A stretch of 32,100 bases of DNA from Spongiactinospora gelatinilytica (GTDB lineage: Bacteria; Actinomycetota; Actinomycetes; Streptosporangiales; Streptosporangiaceae): positions 1 to 32,100 of the forward strand of contig NZ_POUA01000037.1 in NCBI RefSeq assembly GCF_003236385.1, read 5' to 3'. The notes below the pieces were generated by a model. It had not been told where the DNA came from and did no database searches. It was given only the letters and a program-made list of their open reading frames with translations. Made by a program: the position numbers and the translations under genes. Shown in pieces: positions 17,882-25,762 of the stretch (positions are counted from its first letter, which is position 1; the number at the start of each line of letters is the position of its first letter).

Positions 17882-19527
17882 GGGTCGGCGGCGCCCGCCA
17901 CGTCCAGCGCGGGCCCGGCCGGGTCGACCGCCGCGCCCATCAGGCCCGGCGCGCCGCGCTTGCCGTCCGTACCGCGGATCCGGAAGTAGAACGGCTCGCC
18001 CGCCCGCCCGAAGGAGTAGGTGAACGACACCCGGCCGGTGGCCTCGCCGACCTCGAAGGACTTGACCACCCGCGCGGTCGGGGCGGTGAAGGTGTCGCGG
18101 TCGGCGACCGGTCCGGTCACCTGCCCGGCGATCACATCGACCCGGGCGAGCCTCGGGACGAACTGCGACCAGTTGGGCGTGGTGGCCAGGTCGATGTCGA
18201 TGGTCACCTCCACCTTCGCGCCGCGCCGTGCCCGCATGACGCCGCCCAGCGGCGTGCCGGAGTGCCCGCGCCGGTCGCCCTCGTGCCGGGCGCGGACGTC
18301 CAGGCCGCCGATCAGGCCGCCGTGGTCGACCCAGACCCGCCCCGCGCGCAGGCCGTCCATCACCGCGCGGTGATCGAACGACGTCGCGCCGACGTGCGTG
18401 CGGCTGTACTGGCCCGGCCAGTAGTCACCGGCGTCGGTGAGCACCGGCCCGTACACCGGGTCGGCGTGCCTGCCGTCGCGTTCGAAGTCGGTGCCGGGAC
18501 CGCGCCGGGAGGTGTCCAGGTGGTTGACGTGCGAGTCGGAGTTGGCGCTGATCCACCACGGCTTGCCCTCGGCGAGCAGGCTGTCCCATAGCCCGCCGAC
18601 GGTCGCGGTCATCCAGTCGAAGCCGCCCCAGGTGCGGTAGCTCTCCAGCGGGTAGCCGGGGAAGGAGCCGGGGGAGGGGTTGTTGTCGTAGTAGCCGCGG
18701 GCCCGCCCGCCGGTCGGCCGGGGCAGCCCGGCGGCCTGGTGCCCGGGCGCGCCCTCCATGCCGATCGCCACCGAGGGGTCGGCGTCGCGCCAGGCGCGGA
18801 TCTCGTGCGGCGAGTCGATCCCGCGCCGCGCGGGGTGGTTGGCCAGGAAGAGCGCGCCTTCGACACGGCGTCTGCGCACCTGCTCGCCGAGGAACTTGAT
18901 CCCCGCGATGGCCAGCGCCTCGTTCGCCGGGGTCGAGTCGCCTGCCCCCTTGACCGAGCCGTCGTAGGCGTTCTCGAACTCCTTGAGCACCGCCACCTCG
19001 TTGCGCCCGGGGTGGACGAAGACGGTGGCGTGCTCGGCGGCCGGGATGTTCCACTCCAGGCCCTGGTAGATCAGCAGGCCCCTGAGCTCGTCGCGGGCGG
19101 CGCGGATGTCGGGGTTGACCTTCTCCACGCCGATCCTCGCGTGCGCGGCCCCGCCGTGGTCGGTGATGACCATCCAGTCCAGGCCGTAGGCGTGCGCGTG
19201 CCTGGCCTGGTCGATGACCCGGTACTGGCCGTCGGAGCTGTACTGGGTGTGGATGTGGTGGTCGCCGGCGAGCCACCGGTATCCGCCCCTGCCGCCGTGG
19301 TGGCCGTGGCCGTGGGCGCGCGCCGCGTCCGGGGCGGCCAGCACGCTCGTCGCGGCGGCGGCGCCGGCGCCGAGCAGCCCGGCGCGGCGCAGGAAGCCGC
19401 GGCGGGAGGCGTCGGCGGGGGACAACTCGGCGTCCGGGACCGACAGGTCGAGCACCGGGGGGACGTCCGCGTCCGCCGTGCCCTGGTCCAGGTCGTGGTG
19501 GTGCGGGTGAGGGTGACCGTGACCCAT
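17830..19527 (-). CDS. Tat-exported PHP-domain metal-dependent phosphoesterase-like protein
   Basis: 565-residue protein. A histidine-rich start (MGHGHPHPHHHD) precedes the Tat signal RRGFLRRAGLLGAGAAAATS. After the signal there is a second His-rich patch (HGHGHHGG), then the PHP domain: GDHHIHTQYSSDGQYRVIDQ, DWMVITDHGG, LEWNIPAAEHATVFV, FLANHPARRG and ANSDSHVNHL. These are the metal-binding His/Asp/Glu blocks of the PHP family. A C-terminal beta-rich region of about 150 residues ends in EPFYFRIRGTDG and YANPIWVLPS, as in secreted PHP proteins. The substrate is unknown. The ATG at 19527 has Shine-Dalgarno AGGGAG; an in-frame extension to 19599 lacks one. Confidence 0.88.
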   Translation of the reverse strand: MGHGHPHPHHHDLDQGTADADVPPVLDLSVPDAELSPADASRRGFLRRAGLLGAGAAAATSVLAAPDAARAHGHGHHGGRGGYRWLAGDHHIHTQYSSDGQYRVIDQARHAHAYGLDWMVITDHGGAAHARIGVEKVNPDIRAARDELRGLLIYQGLEWNIPAAEHATVFVHPGRNEVAVLKEFENAYDGSVKGAGDSTPANEALAIAGIKFLGEQVRRRRVEGALFLANHPARRGIDSPHEIRAWRDADPSVAIGMEGAPGHQAAGLPRPTGGRARGYYDNNPSPGSFPGYPLESYRTWGGFDWMTATVGGLWDSLLAEGKPWWISANSDSHVNHLDTSRRGPGTDFERDGRHADPVYGPVLTDAGDYWPGQYSRTHVGATSFDHRAVMDGLRAGRVWVDHGGLIGGLDVRARHEGDRRGHSGTPLGGVMRARRGAKVEVTIDIDLATTPNWSQFVPRLARVDVIAGQVTGPVADRDTFTAPTARVVKSFEVGEATGRVSFTYSFGRAGEPFYFRIRGTDGKRGAPGLMGAAVDPAGPALDVAGAADPWEDLWFYANPIWVLPS

Positions 19528-19683
19528 GTGCTGTGCTCCCTTTGGGCGATGGCCCGTGCTGCTCGGTGTAGGCGCGAAAGGCGCCCGAGCCAATCTCATG
19601 GGGCACGGGGAACGATAGGTGTTCGGACCACGGCCTACGGGCGAACAGGATCTTTCCGGTACGAACCGATCGGCGAGTGGTCT

Positions 19684-20070
19684 TCATGGGCGGGTGTCGT
19701 CGTCCTGGGCGAAGTGGGGTAGCTCGTCGCTCAGCAGTCGCTCGGCGCCACCCTCCAAGAGCTTGGCCTCTCGGTCCAGCGGGGCAGCATCGTCTCCTCG
19801 TGATCGCGTACGGCGTCGGCGACGGTGGCCGAACGGGCCAGGGCGAGGGCCGGGTCGTGCTCCCAGGTCTGCGGGACGGGCAGCGCGAAGATCGGGCGGT
19901 CGATGTAGGGGCCGTCGTTGTCACCGATCAGCCGGCTGGTGCTCCAGGGGTACTTGTGCGGTGGTCCAAGACCTCGATCCCGGCCTTCTTGAGGAGCCTT
20001 TCGGCGGAGGGACGTCACCCTCCTCGGCGAACTTTCAGAGATCGAGCGGCGACGTCCGGGGGGCCGCCGC
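19684..20070 (-). pseudogene. multiply frameshifted gene remnant
   Basis: Coding-like sequence on the minus strand is spread over three frames. Reading toward lower coordinates it gives ERLLKKAGIEVLDH, then after a frame change KYPWSTSRLIGDNDGPYIDR and PIFALPVPQTWEHDPALALA, then VADAVRDHEETMLPR, then after another change LDREAKLLEGGAERLLSDEL and a stop at 19684. At least two frameshifts are needed to join these parts. The beginning cannot be traced above about 20070. I do not recognise the family. Confidence 0.5.
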
Positions 20071-20509
20071 CAAGAATGTCCGGCGGGCCGCGCGAGCGTG
20101 GTCAGGCGGCCACTGCTCGCTGATGGCGGCGGTCTGCGGCCGTACGAGGCCGGCGGCCACCTGCCGCCGGGCTGATCGCGGGTTCCGCCCCCGGAGCATT
20201 CTCCCCGCCGGGCTCCTGTCCCCCCGCGTGCGGTGCGGTCGTGCATTGTCAGGCAATGTCGCTCACTATCGGGCAGGTGAAATATGTCTCGGTCTGCCAG
20301 GCGTGCATCGACGTCCTCCCAAACGTCCGCGTACCCGCCGCGCATCAGCACGCGGATCTCAGCGGCGCGGTGAGAGCGATGCCGAGCCGTCAGCAGTGTC
20401 CGGAAGCAGCAGCTTGTGGCCGCCGTGTCCGGCCGTCGAGTACAGAGGCGCTGCCGATGGACTTCCAGGGCCCCGGAAGCACTCCAGGCGCGCCGCGCGG
20501 GGACCGTTC
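20071..20509. other. spacer without a recognisable gene
   Basis: Open frames on both strands here have poor amino-acid character and no Shine-Dalgarno. Base composition is patchier than in the coding neighbours. It may be the worn 5' part of the minus-strand remnant or the upstream region of the membrane-protein gene at 20510. Confidence 0.5.
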
Positions 20510-21211
20510 GTGAAACTCGCTCAGTGTATGGAGCACGTGGTGGCCGCCGCAGGCGCGCTGATCGGCGGGACGGTGGTGTCGGTCGTCACGTCCGGCGAGG
20601 GCGCGCTCGGCTTCGTGTCCCTGGTGGTCGTGCCGGGGTTGCTGATCGCGCTGTTCGTGGTGCCATGGCTGTCGGCGGCCCGCCCCGGCGGCCCGCGCCG
20701 CGCGGGTCTGTGGGCCGCCGTCGTCCTGGGCGGCGGGTCGCTGCTGCCGGCCGTGATCGCGCCGAAGTTCGCGCTGCTGCCGGTGTTCATCGCCGCGCTG
20801 TACCTGACGATCGCAGGGCCGCCGGCCCTCTCCGGCGCCTGCGTGGCGGCGATCGCGGCGGTCAGATCGATGTGCCCGCGGCGGATGTGGGCACGCTGGT
20901 CGTGGACCTGGCTGCTGGGCGCCGTGGCGACCTACGGGTACGGCCTCACCCACTTCAACGACGGGATGCTGGACGTCAAGGACGGTGTATGCCGCGTCAC
21001 CCCCTCAGGCGAGCGGGTGACCTCCCGTGGCACGCAGACCCTGCTGCCACTCGGTGACACCTCCTGCGGAGCCGACACCGTCCCCGGGTTCGTCAACCCG
21101 CTGCTGGCCGTGCTGGCCGTACTCCTTGCAGTGTCCGCGACGGGATGCATCACCGCGCGGGTACGCACTGAGCGGAGGCGACCATCGATTCCGCCGCCCA
21201 CGAACCGGTGA
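20510..21211 (+). CDS. hypothetical membrane protein
   Basis: 233 residues from the GTG at 20510 (preceded by GGGGA); an ATG at 20528 is the alternative. There are about five membrane segments: AGALIGGTVVSVV, FVSLVVVPGLLIALFVVPWL, GLWAAVVLGGGSLLPAVIAP, LLPVFIAALYLTI and, near the C-terminus, VNPLLAVLAVLLAVSATGCI. Between the last two lies a polar loop with two cysteines (DGVCRVTP and DTSCGADT) that could form an extracytoplasmic disulfide. The family is not recognised. The gene is surrounded by decayed sequence and ends against the truncated end of the kinase pseudogene. Confidence 0.65.
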   Translation: MKLAQCMEHVVAAAGALIGGTVVSVVTSGEGALGFVSLVVVPGLLIALFVVPWLSAARPGGPRRAGLWAAVVLGGGSLLPAVIAPKFALLPVFIAALYLTIAGPPALSGACVAAIAAVRSMCPRRMWARWSWTWLLGAVATYGYGLTHFNDGMLDVKDGVCRVTPSGERVTSRGTQTLLPLGDTSCGADTVPGFVNPLLAVLAVLLAVSATGCITARVRTERRRPSIPPPTNR

Positions 21212-21219
21212 TCTCTGCC

Positions 21220-21931
21220 GTTACCGTGTCGCGCCAGGCCACGTCGCGGAGCTCGACCAGGGCCTTTTGCGACTGCTGGTGTGCCTCGGCCAGCAGATCA
21301 CGGGCGTCCTGGCCGTCCGTGGCGCGTCGGGCGCGCCCGATGAGCGTGCCCAGCGCGACCAGTTGCTGCTAGACGCCGTCGTGCAGATCCCTTTCTATCC
21401 GGCGTCGCTCCTCGTGGACGGTCGTGAGGATGTCGGCTCTGCTCTCCGACAGCCGGGCGATGCGCAGTTCGTACTCCTGGCGGGTGGGGCCGAGGCAGCG
21501 CAGCGCCGGCCTGCGCTCGAACGCGGCGACGGCGGCGAGCCCCTGGAGGTCCAGGAACAGCAGTACGCTCCCGGCGATGACCAGGTAGCCGATGAGGTAC
21601 GGCATCGGCCTAAGCCGGCGACGATGTCACCGGTGATCCACCCTGTCGGAATGGCGACGGTGGCGGTCAGGCCATAGCCCAGGAGCAGGAAGAGAATGAG
21701 CGCCAGGAACCCCAGCGGCGCACGCAGCCCCAGGTAACCGACCGCCTGACCGGGGCCGTAGGCGGTACGCACACCGCCGCCGAGGAAGCGCGCGAGGCGA
21801 CGCTGCTCCAGGTCCGTGAGCGTGCTGGACAGGTTCGCGATCCGGCCCGTCAGGGGGCGTCGCCGGGTGGCGGCGGCCAGGGCGGCAGGTGCCACCGCGA
21901 GGAGAAGGAACACCGCGACGATCGCGGTCAT
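21220..21931 (-). pseudogene. decayed sensor histidine kinase
   Basis: Starts as a normal sensor kinase (ATG 21931): a hydrophobic start MTAIVAVFLLLAVAPAALAA, a putative-sensor-domain block LEQRRLARFLGGGVRTAYGP and membrane segments. Near 21605 the frame shifts, and the protein continues in another frame (MPYLIGYLVIAGSVLLFLDL). The phospho-acceptor site follows in HEERRRIERDLHDGV. Directly after it a TAG (21369-21371) stands where the family has a glutamine. Beyond the stop the HisKA_3 domain continues (QQLVALGTLIGRARRA, then KALVELRDVAWR) and is then cut off near 21230, so the ATPase domain is missing. Frameshift, nonsense codon and truncation together make this a clear pseudogene. No partner regulator remains. 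Confidence 0.85.
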
Positions 21932-21985
21932 GCCGCCGAGCAGCAGGCCGGTGCGGTGCGCCTGGCGTGGGAAGCAGTGACGCCA

Positions 21986-22384
21986 TCACCCGGAAGAGCC
22001 TATGCGCGGTCGCCGGCGGCGCCTGATGGATGCGAGGCGCATGACGATGACAGCGGCGGCCATCAGGGCGGATGCCGCCGGCAATACCACCAGTGCGGGC
22101 CACACGTAGACAAGCTGCCGCCAGTTGTGATCGACTCCGAGCGCGAGCATGATCACCGGAAAGCACACCACCAGCGCCACCGTCAGCAGGTAGGGGAGCA
22201 GCCGCAGAGCGGTGATCCAGACGGGGCGGCCGGCGCGTCTTATCGATCGATGGTCTGCGGGGTCATGGTGGGAGCCGGTGCCGGGACCCCCGAGAGCACG
22301 ACCAAGTGCACCGCGGCCGTGATCCGAGGCATGAGAGAACGCTAGAAGGCGCCCCGGCGCAGGACCATGTGGTTCGCTGCACAC
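21986..22384 (-). CDS. small membrane protein, possibly decayed
   Basis: The last 75 residues look real: two to three membrane segments (ITALRLLPYLLTVALVVCFP and VWPALVVLPAASALMAAAVI) and a basic tail (RLASIRRRRRP). The first 55 residues from the ATG at 22384 have poor character. A better start, ATG ACC CCG in another frame near 22270, runs into a TAA near 22240. A frameshift there is likely, so the gene is probably broken like the kinase remnant next to it. Its original function is unknown, perhaps a partner of that kinase. Confidence 0.4.
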   Translation of the reverse strand: MCSEPHGPAPGRLLAFSHASDHGRGALGRALGGPGTGSHHDPADHRSIRRAGRPVWITALRLLPYLLTVALVVCFPVIMLALGVDHNWRQLVYVWPALVVLPAASALMAAAVIVMRLASIRRRRRPRIGSSG

Positions 22385-22428
22385 TCACCCTGGGGAAAAC
22401 CTCAGTTGATCTCTGGCAACTGCATGCC

Positions 22429-22458
22429 TTGACAGGCAGCCATCCGGCTGCCTAAATT
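22429..22458 (+). promoter_or_regulatory. promoter of the ArsR-SRPBCC gene
   Basis: A consensus -35 TTGACA (22429-22434) and TAAATT (22453-22458) are 18 bases apart. The spacer is filled exactly by the first operator palindrome. Transcription would start near 22465, inside the second palindrome, giving a leader of about 50 bases to the ATG at 22515. Confidence 0.75.
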
Positions 22459-22479
22459 AAAGGCAGCCGGATGGCTGCA
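22435..22479. promoter_or_regulatory. nested double-palindrome operator
   Basis: Two palindromes share the half-sites GGCAGCC and GGCTGCC: 22435-22452 with centre ATCC, and 22462-22479 with centre GGAT and one mismatch at its last base. They are separated by the AT-rich TAAATTAAA and lie 27 bp apart centre to centre. Because the two centres are complementary, the whole is also one large inverted repeat. The sites bracket the -10 box. The encoded ArsR-type regulator is the likely ligand. Confidence 0.85.
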
Positions 22480-22514
22480 TATCGATGAACGGCGACCTGG
22501 GGGCGAGGGCGGGC

Positions 22515-23306
22515 ATGGACGAGGTGTTCAAGGCGTTGGCCGATCCGAGCCGGCGCGCGCTGCTCGACTCGCTCAACGCCCGCAACGGGCAGACGCTGCG
22601 CGAGCTGTGCGCCGGACTCGACATGGCCAGGCAGTCCGTCAGCAAGCACCTCGCGGTGCTGGAGGAGGCCGGGCTCGTCGCCACCGTGCGGCGGGGCCGG
22701 GAGAAGCTGCACTACCTCAACGCCGCGCCCGTGCACGAGATCGCCCACCGATGGATCAGCCGCTACGACCGGGCCAGGGTCCAAGCCCTGGCCGACCTGA
22801 AACTCGCCTTGGAGGAGACCCCGATGGACGCACCGACCTTCGTCTACACCACCTACATCCGCACCACCCCGCAAAAGCTCTGGCAGGCGCTGACCGAGCC
22901 CGCCTTCACCCGCCGCTACTGGGCCACGGAGTTCAGTACGGACTGGTCCGTCGGCTCGCCGATGACCTGGGACAACCACGGCGTGCTGATCAGCGACCCG
23001 GAGCAGGTCGTGCTGGAGGCCGAACCGTACAGCCGGCTCTCCTACACCTGGCACGCGATCACCCCTGAGCTCGCCAAGCGCTTCGGCTGGGACGAGGAAA
23101 CGCTCGCCCGGCTGTCCGGCGAGCCCCGCTCGAAGGTCACCTTCACGATCGAGGAGGGCGCCCAGGTCGTGAAGCTCACCGTCGTACACGACGGCTTCGA
23201 GCCCGGATCGGCCCTGGCCGAGATGGTCAGCCACGGCTGGCCGAACGTGGTGGCGAGCCTGAAGACGCTGCTGGAGACCGGCGAACCACTGCCGGACGAC
23301 GCGTGA
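22515..23306 (+). CDS. ArsR winged-helix regulator fused to an SRPBCC (AHSA1-like) domain
   Basis: 263 residues. An ArsR winged helix covers about 1-95: MDEVFKALADPSRRALLDSL, then LCAGLDMARQSVSKHLAVLE as the recognition unit, and RRGREKLHYLNAAPVHEIAH as the wing. An SRPBCC/AHSA1 lipid-pocket domain covers about 105-258: TFVYTTYIRTTPQKLWQALT, WATEFSTDWSVGSPMTWDNH and a C-terminal helix MVSHGWPNVVASLKTLLETG. Such fusions are known in actinomycetes; the pocket may bind a hydrophobic ligand. The ATG at 22515 has a G-rich Shine-Dalgarno (GAGGGCGGGC); the ATG at 22485 has none. Strong self-repression at the double palindrome is inferred. No metal-binding cysteines are seen. No downstream gene follows on the same strand. 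Confidence 0.92.
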   Translation: MDEVFKALADPSRRALLDSLNARNGQTLRELCAGLDMARQSVSKHLAVLEEAGLVATVRRGREKLHYLNAAPVHEIAHRWISRYDRARVQALADLKLALEETPMDAPTFVYTTYIRTTPQKLWQALTEPAFTRRYWATEFSTDWSVGSPMTWDNHGVLISDPEQVVLEAEPYSRLSYTWHAITPELAKRFGWDEETLARLSGEPRSKVTFTIEEGAQVVKLTVVHDGFEPGSALAEMVSHGWPNVVASLKTLLETGEPLPDDA

Positions 23307-23547
23307 CCTCCTCCTGGTCGATATGGACGGCCGGGACGATGCGCCGGCCGGCGCGGATGGCGGGGTCACGGCGTACTCACCCCCGGGGGCGGCGAGCGCG
23401 AGGAGGACCTGCGGGATGTAGTTCATGAACTGTCGCCTATGGGCCCTCGCCGACGCCGTCAATGCGTGGAGATCCGCCACTGTCCGGGAGACGCATGGTC
23501 GAAACGCGCGGCGGCGACGGCGGCGGCATGGCGGCGCAGCGTCCACC

Positions 23548-24183
23548 TCATGGATCACGGCGCAGGCGCTCGCGCCACGAATGTGTGGTGTGCTCCATCT
23601 CCAGAGCCTCGTCCAGCCAGCGCCGCTGCCCGTCGCTCAGCAGCGGGAGCGCCTTCTCGAAATCGGTCTCGTCCTTCGGCCGCCTGCCCTTGGCCTTGTA
23701 GAGCAATTGCACCTCCGGGGCAAGCCGGTGGAAACCGTCCTCCTCGACGGTCAGCCCGGCCAGCGGGCGGCGGATCCGAGGGTCACGCCGGTAGACCCAC
23801 TCCTCCCCATCGGCCTCGTCCAGCATGAGCTGGAACCGCCATGGCCCTTCCGGATGCTCGCGCACCCAGATGTCGTGCGCCGACTCGGGCAGCACCTCCT
23901 CCAGCGCCCATGGCCGCAGCGTCCGGGGCACGACCGCGGCGTGGACGTCCCAGTCGTGCAGCAGCCGCCGCACCGCGAGCTGGTCCCGGCGCAGCAGCGC
24001 GATGTCCACGTCCTCATGCTCGCGATACGGACGGCCCACGGCCAGCTCGATCGCGTACCCACCGGCCACCCACCACGGCGCCGCCAGCCCGCGCATCAGC
24101 GCGACGACCTCGTCAAGCGGCGCGGCTTCCCATGGCCCCCACGGCGTCTCGATCCTCATCATCGCGCCATCATGCGTGATCAC
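23548..24183 (-). CDS. nucleotidyltransferase-fold protein
   Basis: 211 residues from a GTG at 24183 (a GGAGG lies only three bases before it); ATGs at 24162 and 24159 are alternatives. The nucleotidyltransferase signature is WWVAGGYAIELAVGRPYREH followed by EDVDIALLRRDQ, giving the GG and DxD motifs. A helical C-terminal part contains LLYKAKGRRPKDETDFEKAL, which resembles proteins of the aminoglycoside-nucleotidyltransferase-like group. The substrate is unknown and antibiotic resistance should not be assumed. It is oriented away from the small membrane proteins upstream and appears intact. Confidence 0.85.
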   Translation of the reverse strand: MITHDGAMMRIETPWGPWEAAPLDEVVALMRGLAAPWWVAGGYAIELAVGRPYREHEDVDIALLRRDQLAVRRLLHDWDVHAAVVPRTLRPWALEEVLPESAHDIWVREHPEGPWRFQLMLDEADGEEWVYRRDPRIRRPLAGLTVEEDGFHRLAPEVQLLYKAKGRRPKDETDFEKALPLLSDGQRRWLDEALEMEHTTHSWRERLRRDP

Positions 24184-24276
24184 CGACCTCCGCTGGACCG
24201 AGAGGAGACGTACGAGGGTTCGGAGGAGTCGCGGCCTCTACGCCGATCCACAGAAGATCCCCAGATCTCCTCCGGA

Positions 24277-24776
24277 TCAGGTCCTGCTGAGGCGCCATCC
24301 ACTCACTGCCCGGCACGTGCCCCAGAGCAGGAAGAACGGCGACCACAGCAGCAGGTCCCACCACGCCGGGTCACGGGCCAGCGCCCGGTGCTCGACGGGT
24401 GGGGGGCGCAGCCCGGTCAGCACCGCCGCGTCGCCGACGAAGCCGAACCCCAGAACTCCCACTGATCGGGCGATCATGAAAGCCCCCAGCGACCAAAAGA
24501 TGACCAGCAGCAGGCGGCGCGGAACGCCCGCACTCCAGGGTCGGAGGGTGAGCAGCGCGACGATGACACCGACCGCCGCGGCACCGGCCAATACCCAGTG
24601 GCTCGCCACGAAAATCGGGTCACGCGCGAGCAGGCGCGCCCGCGCTTCGGGGGCAGCGGGTCCTTGTCGGCCGGCGCGGTGGCCCCCAGCGCCTGCGCGA
24701 GCTTCATCGATCCGTAGGCCACGCAAAGCGCCGCCGCCCCGTACCCGCCCAGCCGCGTCCAATCAGTGCGCGACAC
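24277..24776 (-). pseudogene. frameshifted DUF3995-like membrane protein
   Basis: Begins at a GTG at 24776 (overlapping the upstream stop by 14 bases) with VSRTDWTRLGGYGAAALCVA and YGSMKLAQALGATAPADKDP. It then breaks at a run of five Gs (24649-24653, Cs in the sense strand). One added base there continues the protein as LPPEARARLLARDPIFVASH, then membrane segments WVLAGAAAVGVIVALLTLRP and LLLVIFWSLGAFMIARSVGV, ending WRLSRT. The repaired product has about 166 residues and four membrane segments. A homopolymer indel can be a real mutation or a sequencing error. It is the second gene of a two-gene unit with the membrane protein at 24763. Confidence 0.7.
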
Positions 24777-25215
24777 GTCTCGTCCGCACCACATTGGACC
24801 GGAACATCTCGGCGGCCGGCGCGACAGCGACGAGTCCGACGACGCCGTGGTTCCACTGCCAGCCCACGCCGATGCCGATGAACCCGTCCAGGATCGTGAT
24901 CCCCTTGCCGCCGAGTACGGCCAGCAGCAGCACGGTCAGCATGAGCCACATCAACGTTCTGGGCACCCTGCGGCCCCGCGCGGTGACCGTGGCGAGGGCG
25001 ATGCACGCGCCCAGCACGCCCGACGCGGTGGCGAACCATTGCGCCAGGGCCGGGTCGAGGAAGTAGCTGTCGGTCTCTGCGGCCGACACCGGCGGACCGC
25101 CCGGGAATCCGAGCCGGGCCTGCAGAGCGAAGACGGCCTTCCCGGCGGCATAACCGAGCAACATCAGCGCCACGACGTACGCCGGCCAGCATTGCGAACG
25201 ATCGGAACCCATCAT
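24763..25215 (-). CDS. four-helix membrane protein, related to its downstream neighbour
   Basis: 150 residues from tandem ATGs at 25215/25212. Four membrane segments: WPAYVVALMLLGYAAGKAVF, WFATASGVLGACIALATVTA, TLMWLMLTVLLLAVLGGKGI and HGVVGLVAVAPAAEMF. The pattern of a glycine-rich first helix followed by a polar loop and further helices resembles the DUF3995-like protein just downstream. The two may be diverged tandem copies (inference from layout). The Shine-Dalgarno is poor. Paired hairpins at 25248-25288 lie just upstream in its leader. Confidence 0.7.
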   Translation of the reverse strand: MMGSDRSQCWPAYVVALMLLGYAAGKAVFALQARLGFPGGPPVSAAETDSYFLDPALAQWFATASGVLGACIALATVTARGRRVPRTLMWLMLTVLLLAVLGGKGITILDGFIGIGVGWQWNHGVVGLVAVAPAAEMFRSNVVRTRRVAH

Positions 25216-25247
25216 GGCTCGACCGCAGAACCGGCAGGCTCGGCATT

Positions 25248-25288
25248 CCTCCCGTAGGTGAGGGAGGGGCTTCCCCCATTCGGGGGAA
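25248..25288. repeat. two adjacent GC-rich hairpins
   Basis: Hairpin 1: CCTCCC (25248-25253) with GGGAGG (25262-25267), 8-base loop. Hairpin 2: TTCCCCC (25271-25277) with GGGGGAA (25282-25288), 4-base loop. They lie back to back, 30-70 bases before the start of the minus-strand membrane protein. They could be a terminator, a leader structure, or the end of a lost IS200/IS605-like element. Confidence 0.55.
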
Positions 25289-25674
25289 CCGCCGCGTGAC
25301 GGAGCACACCTCGTCGAGCTTCTCGGCACGCGGCGCGATCACCAGGATCGCGCTGGTGCTCATCAGTCGGGGTGATCTCGGGAATTGCGCCGACGAAGTC
25401 GTCAATGACAACGATGGCCGTCTCTGGTGCGCCCATCGCCACGAGCCCAGTGTTCATGACGCTGATTTCTCTTTCGTCATGCCGGCGCCGTGGATCTTGA
25501 CACTCATGCATGGATGATAGCCGCGCCAAACGAGCCGCTTCGATCGGGCCACAGCGCGGAGTACGGCTCTTTCGCCCGATTGCCCGCAACGGACGACGTC
25601 CGCCCCGATCTCCCCGGCGGGTGATCAAAGAGCTTGCGCATCGGGGACCGCAGACGCGCTGCCCGCGGAGATGG
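25289..25674. other. degenerate spacer between the tRNA cluster and membrane protein
   Basis: No convincing gene. On the minus strand three short frames overlap in series: MSVKIHGAGMTKEKSAS (ATG overlapping the next by ATGA), MNTGLVAMGAPETAIVVIDD and MSTSAILVIAPRAEKLDEVC. The last two are shifted relative to each other and look like pieces of one or more broken small genes. The block next to the tRNA-Val 3' end (25510-25674) shows nothing recognisable. Confidence 0.5.
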
Positions 25675-25749
25675 TGGTGGGCGATACTGGGATTGAACCA
25701 GTGGCCTCTACCGTGTCAAGGTAGCGCTCTCCCACTGAGCTAATCGCCC
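25675..25749 (-). tRNA. tRNA-Val (GAC), CCA encoded
   Basis: Cloverleaf is complete: acceptor GGGCGAT with ATCGCCC, D-arm GCTC/GAGC, anticodon stem CTACC/GGTAG around loop TTGACAC (anticodon GAC), T-arm ACTGG/CCAGT around TTCAATC. Discriminator A at 25678 is followed by an encoded CCA (25675-25677). Last of three tRNAs on this strand. Confidence 0.97.
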
Positions 25750-25762
25750 CGGATGTCATCGG

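Noticed and set aside
19619-20509. N-terminal extension of the plus-strand membrane protein to 530 residues
   Set aside because: The extension is Arg/Ser-rich, lies opposite a minus-strand remnant and lacks a start signal; hydrophobic protein-like sequence begins only near 20510.
23307-23547. Short minus-strand frame beginning MNYIPQVLLALAAPGGEYAV
   Set aside because: The start looks protein-like, but the frame continues only as antisense of the SRPBCC gene and has no Shine-Dalgarno.
23548-24183. Aminoglycoside resistance gene
   Set aside because: Only the generic nucleotidyltransferase signature is visible; substrate specificity cannot be read from it.
25289-25510. Cassette of three overlapping small genes (MSVK.., MNTG.., MSTS..)
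   Set aside because: ATGA-like overlaps are tempting, but two of the frames overlap heavily and none has a full-length protein look; more likely broken gene pieces.
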